Made by a program: the position numbers and the translations under genes. The notes under the pieces were generated by a model, which saw nothing but the letters and a program-made list of their open reading frames with translations, made no database searches and was not told the origin of the DNA. From an uncultured Oscillospiraceae bacterium (GTDB taxonomy: Bacteria; Bacillota_A; Clostridia; Oscillospirales; Oscillospiraceae): 10,623 bases of DNA. Of the stretch, positions 7,846-10,623 are shown piece after piece. How positions within the stretch are numbered: the stretch's first letter is position 1; every line of letters starts with the position of its first letter. The DNA lies in NCBI GenBank assembly GCA_944385265.1, contig CALWWO010000138.1, forward strand, positions 1 through 10,623, read 5' to 3'.

Positions 7846-7874
7846 ATATTAGCCCACCGTAGGATAAAAGTCAA
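7846..7874 (-). promoter_or_regulatory. Sigma-A-like promoter of the deo operon
   Basis: On the minus strand, TTGACT (7874-7869) is followed after exactly 17 bp by TAATAT (7851-7846). Five of six bases match the -35 consensus and four of six the -10 (TATAAT). Transcription would start near 7839, about 37 bases before the deoC ATG. A CAGCCG/CGGCTG inverted repeat lies upstream at 7896-7919. Confidence 0.78.
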
Positions 7875-7895
7875 TTTTTGCTCTAAATTTTACCG

Positions 7896-7919
7896 CAGCC
7901 GGAATAAAGACAGCGGCTG
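7896..7919. repeat. Inverted repeat CAGCCG-N12-CGGCTG in the deo/AraC spacer
   Basis: CAGCCG (7896-7901) and CGGCTG (7914-7919) flank 12 bases, centred about 68 bp upstream of the estimated deo transcription start. No T-run follows, so a terminator is unlikely. The position suits a regulator-binding dyad; no known consensus was recognised. Confidence 0.4.
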
Positions 7920-7985
7920 ACTGGAGTATGCTTTTACAGGCAGAGGATGAGATTAGCCCTTTAAGCGGCATGTACATTAAAATTG

Positions 7986-8019
7986 TTGCTTATCGCGGGC
8001 GCTTATTGTAAAATATAAT
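7986..8019 (+). promoter_or_regulatory. Candidate promoter of the REC-AraC regulator
   Basis: TTGCTT (7986-7991), 17 bp, TAAAAT (8009-8014) is one fit. An overlapping perfect TATAAT at 8014-8019 has only a poor -35 at usual spacing. GCTTAT is directly repeated at 7988-7993 and 8001-8006 around this promoter. Confidence 0.45.
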
Positions 8020-8032
8020 AAAGTACTTTCTC

Positions 8033-8038
8033 AGGTGG
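8033..8038 (+). promoter_or_regulatory. Ribosome binding site deciding the GTG start
   Basis: AGGTGG at 8033-8038 is 5 bases from GTG 8044. The alternative GTG at 8035 lies inside this site and cannot be used with it. Confidence 0.65.
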
Positions 8039-8043
8039 TTTTT

Positions 8044-8850
8044 GTGGATAATTTATACAGAATTGCGATAATCGATGATGATCCGAAAGCCCTTGTGGCT
8101 CTGAAAAAAGTATTTGACAGACCTGATATGGGATTTACGGTCGCCTTTGCAGAGCAAAGCGCATCTTCATATATTACCAGGTTTGAAAGCGATATACCGG
8201 ATGTGATCATAATAGATACGCACATGCCCAAGCTAAATTGCATTGATTTTATACAATATGTGCGGCAGCTTAAATATGATATGCCGGTCGTAATAGTTAG
8301 TGATTATAGGGATTTCAACTGCGCTCAGGCTGCTATTAAGTTTGATGTGGTCGAATATTGCTTAAAGCCAGTGCCTCAGGAAAAGGCAGAAGAGCTTCTT
8401 AATGAGCTTAAGCATGAGATCGAGGAAAGGAAGCTGCTGGCAGAGTATAAAAAGCTGCATGCAAATGATCAGCACAACATACAAAACAATGGGTTTAAAG
8501 CCATGCTGGACTATATTGAGCAGAATTATAATAAACATCTTCGCCTTTCAGAGCTCGCTCCTAAATTTTTTATAAACCCCAATTACTGCTGCACTCTTTT
8601 CAATAGGTACAAGGGGACGACGTTTTCGCAGTATCTGACTGCACTAAGATTGGAAAAAGCGGAGTATTTTCTTGAAAAAACAACGCTGCCCATAAAACAG
8701 ATCGCGTCAATGGTGGGATTCAGCGACTATTTTTATTTCAACAAGGTTTTTAAAAAATATAAATCTATTACGCCATTTGAATACCGTAAGCTCAAAAAAG
8801 GAGAGTCTGCTGCAGCAAACTCTGACAGCCCAGAACAAGAACGAAAGTGA
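8044..8850 (+). CDS. Short YesN-type response regulator (REC plus AraC HTH)
   Basis: Cytosolic two-component transcription regulator of 268 residues, starting at GTG 8044. The receiver domain (about 4-120) has the acidic cluster D11-D12-D13, phospho-acceptor D58 (VIIIDTHMP), conserved S86 (VIVSDY) and K108 (CLKPV), so it should be phosphorylatable. A charged, probably helical linker (112-140) follows, then a complete AraC-type double helix-turn-helix (about 152-250): LDYIEQNYNKHLRLSELA, YLTALRLEKAEYFL, IKQIASMVGFSDYFYFNKVFKKY, TPFEYRK. It lacks the long central region of many YesN proteins. The polar tail after 251 is probably disordered. No YesM-type sensor kinase is adjacent, so the partner must be elsewhere. 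It is transcribed divergently from deoC, which makes deo control possible, but YesN relatives more often control carbohydrate uptake. The target is unproven. Confidence 0.93.
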   Translation: MDNLYRIAIIDDDPKALVALKKVFDRPDMGFTVAFAEQSASSYITRFESDIPDVIIIDTHMPKLNCIDFIQYVRQLKYDMPVVIVSDYRDFNCAQAAIKFDVVEYCLKPVPQEKAEELLNELKHEIEERKLLAEYKKLHANDQHNIQNNGFKAMLDYIEQNYNKHLRLSELAPKFFINPNYCCTLFNRYKGTTFSQYLTALRLEKAEYFLEKTTLPIKQIASMVGFSDYFYFNKVFKKYKSITPFEYRKLKKGESAAANSDSPEQERK

Positions 8851-8918
8851 TACGAAAATAAAGAGCGGCGCCGAAATATCGCCGGAGCTTAAAACGAGGA
8901 CAAATATATCAGAAATTA

Positions 8919-8956
8919 AAAAGGTCATCCGCGCGGTGACGCGCAGATGACCTTTT
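8919..8956. terminator. Bidirectional terminator between the AraC regulator and the OadG-like gene
   Basis: AAAAGGTCATC (8919-8929) pairs with GATGACCTTTT (8946-8956). After one C/A mismatch, GCGC (8931-8934) pairs with GCGC (8941-8944) around a 6-nt loop. The A and T ends give a U-tract in both directions, fitting the convergent genes that stop at 8850 and 8971. Confidence 0.9.
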
Positions 8957-8970
8957 ATATGCAATATTAT

Positions 8971-9297
8971 TTATTCTTCAGTTACATCTTTTATGGAAAT
9001 AAATCTGAGCTCATTAAGAGGCGTCTGGAGCTTGTCGGCTACTAAAGCCATAACCATTGCGCCTGTCCTGTCAGAAACATCAAGGAGCCGCACGCTTCCA
9101 CAGCTTCCCGGAGCTAATTGCACGGGTTGAGAAGCTGCAACGGCTGTTTCAATTTTGCCGGTTTGTGTCTCAGATTCGGTAGCACCAATAAGTCTGCGCA
9201 TAAGAGCGATAGTGCCCATAAGAATAAACAAAACGGCAAATACGATAACCATTCCCAAGACAAGTATGTAAAGAGCTTCAATTAATGTTACTTCCAT
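8971..9297 (-). CDS. OadG-family small membrane protein (decarboxylase gamma-like)
   Basis: Probable homologue of the gamma subunit of Na+-pumping oxaloacetate/methylmalonyl-CoA decarboxylases, a small membrane anchor in that complex. The 108 residues consist of an N-terminal hydrophobic helix (about 7-33, LYILVLGMVIVFAVLFILMG), a basic stop (MRRL), a polar linker (38-65), and a C-terminal soluble motif (about 75-104) reading DRTGAMVMALVADKL..PLNELRFISIKDV, which I associate with clostridial OadG-like proteins. Start ATG 9297 has a GGGGG run about eight bases upstream. It stands alone, with its own promoter and terminator; no alpha (carboxyltransferase), beta (Na+ pump) or biotin-carrier gene is in the window. 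A different, stand-alone membrane role is therefore possible. Family membership is fairly secure from architecture, function less so. Confidence 0.75.
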   Translation of the reverse strand: MEVTLIEALYILVLGMVIVFAVLFILMGTIALMRRLIGATESETQTGKIETAVAASQPVQLAPGSCGSVRLLDVSDRTGAMVMALVADKLQTPLNELRFISIKDVTEE

Positions 9298-9318
9298 TTT
9301 TCTGCCCCCTTAAATTAA

Positions 9319-9337
9319 AAACTACAAGAAGTAGTTT
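9319..9337. repeat. 7-bp palindrome over the oadG-like -10 and start site
   Basis: AAACTAC (9319-9325), 5-nt spacer AAGAA, GTAGTTT (9331-9337), a perfect dyad overlapping the -10 hexamer and likely +1. It fits a repressor operator placed to block polymerase; the regulator is not identifiable here. Confidence 0.55.
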
Positions 9338-9361
9338 AGCATTTTTTGCGAGAACTTTCAA
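9333..9361 (-). promoter_or_regulatory. Promoter of the OadG-like gene
   Basis: On the minus strand, TTGAAA (9361-9356), 17 bp, then TAAACT (9338-9333), preceded immediately by TGC, an extended -10. The start would be near 9326, inside the loop of a 7-bp palindrome (9319-9337). Confidence 0.7.
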
Positions 9362-9433
9362 TAGTTTTTAGCGCAATCAACCCCTTTTTGATAAAAAATA
9401 ACGAGAATATATATAGAAAGATTGGCTCGAAAT

Positions 9434-9465
9434 TTGATGTTTTTTATAGAAAACTGTGGTATAAT
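9434..9465 (+). promoter_or_regulatory. Extended -10 promoter of the kdpE-like gene
   Basis: TATAAT at 9460-9465 is directly preceded by TGG (9457-9459), a full extended -10. A TTGATG at 9434-9439 is 20 bp away, longer than ideal, which the TGn element may compensate. The start is expected near 9472, giving a leader of about 175 nt before ATG 9647. A T-rich stretch TTTTTTATAG lies at 9440-9449. Confidence 0.7.
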
Positions 9466-9467
9466 AT

Positions 9468-9646
9468 CCGCAAAGCGTATATTATACTTGTGATTTAAGC
9501 CTTTTTCCTCGCCCTTTGCGGGGCAACAGGAAAAGATGGCATATATACCATAACGTCTTCGCCTTTATAGCATAATAGCTGCTATGCAGCTATTATGCTA
9601 TAAAGGCAATACTAATCAATACAAGAGCAATACGAGGTGAGCACAC
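9468..9646 (+). promoter_or_regulatory. Structured 5' leader of the kdpE-like gene
   Basis: The gene-free stretch 9298-9646 holds two back-to-back promoters and, from about 9468, this leader. Visible structures are GTATA/TATAC at 9477-9487; a hairpin TTTTCCT (9503-9509) / AGGAAAA (9528-9534) capped by GCCC (9511-9514) / GGGC (9521-9524); and a 22-bp perfect hairpin at 9561-9607. CCGCAAAG (9468-9475) can instead pair with CTTTGCGG (9514-9521), which would break the GCCC cap. I recognise no known riboswitch class. The ribosome binding site GAGGTGA is at 9634-9640, six bases from the ATG, and is not obviously enclosed in a stem. Confidence 0.5.
9561..9607. repeat. 47-nt perfect hairpin (22-bp arms, 3-nt loop)
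   Basis: The arm 9561-9582 is followed by TAT (9583-9585) and its exact complement 9586-9607. It begins GCCTTTATAG and ends CTATAAAGGC. No T-run follows (the next bases are AATACTAATC), so it is not a standard intrinsic terminator. It lies 39 bases before the kdpE-like ATG. Confidence 0.95.
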
Positions 9647-10363
9647 ATGGCAATTAAAGATAAAATATTGATAGTGGAGGACGAAAAAAGTATAAGCCAC
9701 TTTATAAGTACTATTTTAAATGTAAATAACTTTGATACCATAGTAGCGCGCTCCGGAGCTGAAGCATATACAATGGTCACTTCGCATTGTCCCGATCTCA
9801 TAGTTCTTGATCTGGGACTTCCAGATATAGACGGGCTGGAGATAATAAAATTTGTGCGGAGCTGGAGTCAACTGCCAATAATTGTTGTATCGGCGAGAAC
9901 GCTTGAAAAAGATAAAGTGGAGGCGCTTGAGCTGGGTGCCGATGATTATATTACAAAGCCGTTCGGGACAAACGAGCTTATCGCGCGGATCAGAACGGCG
10001 CTTCGGCATACGCGCGCTCAGAATACGAATACAGGCGTAGCGAATACCGGTATTTTCAAAGCGGGGGAGCTTGTGATCGACTATAACAAGCATCAGGTGC
10101 TGATAAACGGAGAAAATGTGCATTTGACGCAAAATGAGTATAAAATAGTTGCGCTGCTTGGGAAATACGCCGGCAAAGTGCTGACGTACGACTACATTTT
10201 GAAAGAGTTGTGGGGTCCCGCGTCGAAGGGGAATAACCAGATTTTGCGGGTGAATATGGCAAATATACGTCGAAAGATAGAAAAAAATCCCGCTGAGCCT
10301 CGATACATATTTACCGAGGTTGGCGTAGGCTACAGGATGATAGAAAGCACAGAAGACGATTGA
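9647..10363 (+). CDS. KdpE-type OmpR/PhoB-family response regulator
   Basis: Two-component transcription regulator of 238 residues. The receiver domain (5-121) has E11-D12, phospho-acceptor D55 (VLDLGLPDIDGLEII), S82 (VVSAR) and K104 (ITKPF). The OmpR-type winged helix (about 137-232) includes HLTQNEYKIVALLGKYAGKV, ILKELWGP, RVNMANIRRKIE and the final PRYIFTEVGVGYRM wing. LPDIDGL, RSWSQLPIIVVSAR, DDYITKPFGTNELIARIR and LRVNMANIRRKIE with PRYIFTEVGVGYR are the signature run of KdpE, the regulator of the high-affinity K+ ATPase kdpFABC. The start ATG 9647 has GAGGTGA six bases upstream. Usually kdpE follows kdpD; here there is no kinase or kdp structural gene, and it is monocistronic with its own promoter, structured leader and terminator. 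The regulated genes are therefore inferred from homology only, and another OmpR-family role is possible. Confidence 0.9.
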   Translation: MAIKDKILIVEDEKSISHFISTILNVNNFDTIVARSGAEAYTMVTSHCPDLIVLDLGLPDIDGLEIIKFVRSWSQLPIIVVSARTLEKDKVEALELGADDYITKPFGTNELIARIRTALRHTRAQNTNTGVANTGIFKAGELVIDYNKHQVLINGENVHLTQNEYKIVALLGKYAGKVLTYDYILKELWGPASKGNNQILRVNMANIRRKIEKNPAEPRYIFTEVGVGYRMIESTEDD

Positions 10364-10367
10364 TTGT

Positions 10368-10407
10368 AAAGGTCAGGCTGCAATAGACAAGGCAGACTGA
10401 CCTTTTT
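10368..10407 (+). terminator. Intrinsic terminator of the kdpE-like gene
   Basis: AAAGGTCAG (10368-10376) pairs with CTGACCTTT (10397-10405). After a G/A mismatch, CTGC (10378-10381) pairs with GCAG (10392-10395). TTTTT spans 10403-10407. It begins 4 bases after the stop. Confidence 0.9.
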
Positions 10408-10449
10408 CATCAATTTTTGCAGATATGAGAAAATAAGCGTTCGATGGCA

Positions 10450-10478
10450 TTGACAACTTTGGGAAAAGCTTATATAAT
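10450..10478 (+). promoter_or_regulatory. Perfect-consensus sigma-A promoter of the esterase gene
   Basis: TTGACA (10450-10455), 17 bp, TATAAT (10473-10478): both hexamers and the spacing are consensus. Expected start near 10485, within the imperfect dyad TAACGCAAGTGTTA (10480-10493). The leader to ATG 10541 is AT-rich, with AAAAATTT repeated at 10500-10507 and 10516-10523. Confidence 0.85.
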
Positions 10479-10540
10479 ATAACGCAAGTGTTACGGAATA
10501 AAAATTTTTTTATACAAAAATTTATAAAGGAGAAAAAACA

Positions 10541-10623
10541 ATGGCGTTATTGACAGTTAAAATTGACGATGGCATTATCGAAGGGATCCCTGCTGGTAAT
10601 CAGATGATAAGTCTTTTTCGAGG
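10541..10623 (+). CDS. Probable type-B carboxylesterase/lipase, 3' partial
   Basis: Only the first 27 codons are inside the window. ATG 10541 has AAGGAG eight bases upstream. The N-terminus VKIDDGIIEGIPAG followed by ISLFRG matches the opening beta strands of type-B carboxylesterases (para-nitrobenzyl esterase group), in which a short strand, G-x-(I/V)-x-G, and F-(K/R)-G-I-P-Y-A follow one another. No catalytic residue is within the visible part, and no signal peptide is apparent, so a cytosolic enzyme is suggested. The call depends on this short motif alone. Confidence 0.62.
   Translation, partial: MALLTVKIDDGIIEGIPAGNQMISLFR

Larger units (their letters stand above)
7807..7948. repeat. 12-bp inverted repeat pair spanning the deo promoter
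   Basis: ATCCTCTGCCTG at 7807-7818 recurs as its exact reverse complement CAGGCAGAGGAT at 7937-7948. The left copy includes the deoC ribosome binding site (minus strand). The right copy lies upstream of both divergent promoters. A paired operator is possible; coincidence of purine-rich binding-site sequence is the alternative. Confidence 0.5.

Noticed and set aside
7803..7874. N-terminal extension of deoC to 7874
   Set aside because: It would translate through the deo -10 and the predicted transcription start, lacks a ribosome binding site, and exceeds the usual family length.
7947..7964. Five-codon open frame after the GAGGAT at 7941-7948
   Set aside because: Too short, and the start overlaps the purine-rich repeat itself; no sign of a leader peptide such as runs of a regulatory codon.
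8707..8964. Open frame of 85 codons on the minus strand
   Set aside because: It overlaps the AraC helix-turn-helix coding region and the bidirectional terminator, with no family resemblance.
9561..9607. The perfect hairpin as an intrinsic terminator
   Set aside because: No run of T follows on either strand and it precedes, rather than follows, a gene on its own transcript.
9468..9646. c-di-AMP (ydaO), fluoride or other known riboswitch ahead of the kdpE-like gene
   Set aside because: The conserved core motifs of these classes could not be found; only generic hairpins are visible.
1..10623. Mobile element, phage, CRISPR or defence island
   Set aside because: No transposase, integrase, repeat array, attachment site or defence-type gene; every long frame is a housekeeping or regulatory family.

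Overview
The window looks like chromosomal DNA of a low-to-moderate GC Bacillota member, most likely class Clostridia. The evidence is a tRNA-sensing T-box leader on thrS, strong AGGAGG-type ribosome binding sites, sigma-A-like promoters, intrinsic terminators after most transcription units, a sporulation-type YtvI/AI-2E membrane protein, a YesN-style AraC response regulator and an OadG-family protein. No mobile element, CRISPR array, rRNA or tRNA is visible.

Layout: (1) Positions 1-514 hold the 3' part of a PrdX/YbaK-like aminoacyl-tRNA deacylase gene whose start lies before the window. (2) Positions 521-2633 hold a promoter, a nearly textbook T-box riboswitch with a threonine ACC specifier, thrS (a 581-residue enzyme without the N-terminal TGS domain) and a terminator. 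(3) Positions 2695-3814 hold a YtvI-like AI-2E family membrane protein. A bidirectional terminator at 3835-3866 separates it from the next unit. (4) Positions 3889-7874 on the minus strand form a compact nucleoside-catabolism operon, deoC-deoD-deoB-pdp, driven by a good TTGACT-17-TAATAT promoter. (5) Divergent from it is a short REC-AraC response regulator (8044-8850). It shares a hairpin-type bidirectional terminator with a lone OadG-like small membrane protein (minus strand, 8971-9297). (6) Positions 9434-10407 hold an extended -10 promoter, a structured leader of about 175 nt carrying a perfect 22-bp hairpin, a KdpE-type response regulator and a terminator. (7) The right edge holds a consensus TTGACA-17-TATAAT promoter and the first 27 codons of a probable type-B carboxylesterase.

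How the genes work together: pdp and deoD split pyrimidine and purine (deoxy)nucleosides by phosphorolysis. DeoB converts (deoxy)ribose-1-phosphate to the 5-phosphate. DeoC cleaves deoxyribose-5-phosphate to acetaldehyde and glyceraldehyde-3-phosphate. The four genes therefore make a complete salvage and carbon-recovery route, but no nucleoside transporter, cytidine deaminase or DeoR-type repressor is next to them. The PrdX-like deacylase and ThrRS are both translation-fidelity or aminoacylation functions. Both response regulators lack an adjacent histidine kinase.

I do not see a clearly new multi-gene system. The items most worth a second look are non-coding: the kdpE-type leader with its 47-nt perfect hairpin and alternative pairing, the 12-bp inverted repeat bracketing the deo/AraC divergent promoter region, and the palindrome at the start of the oadG-like transcript.
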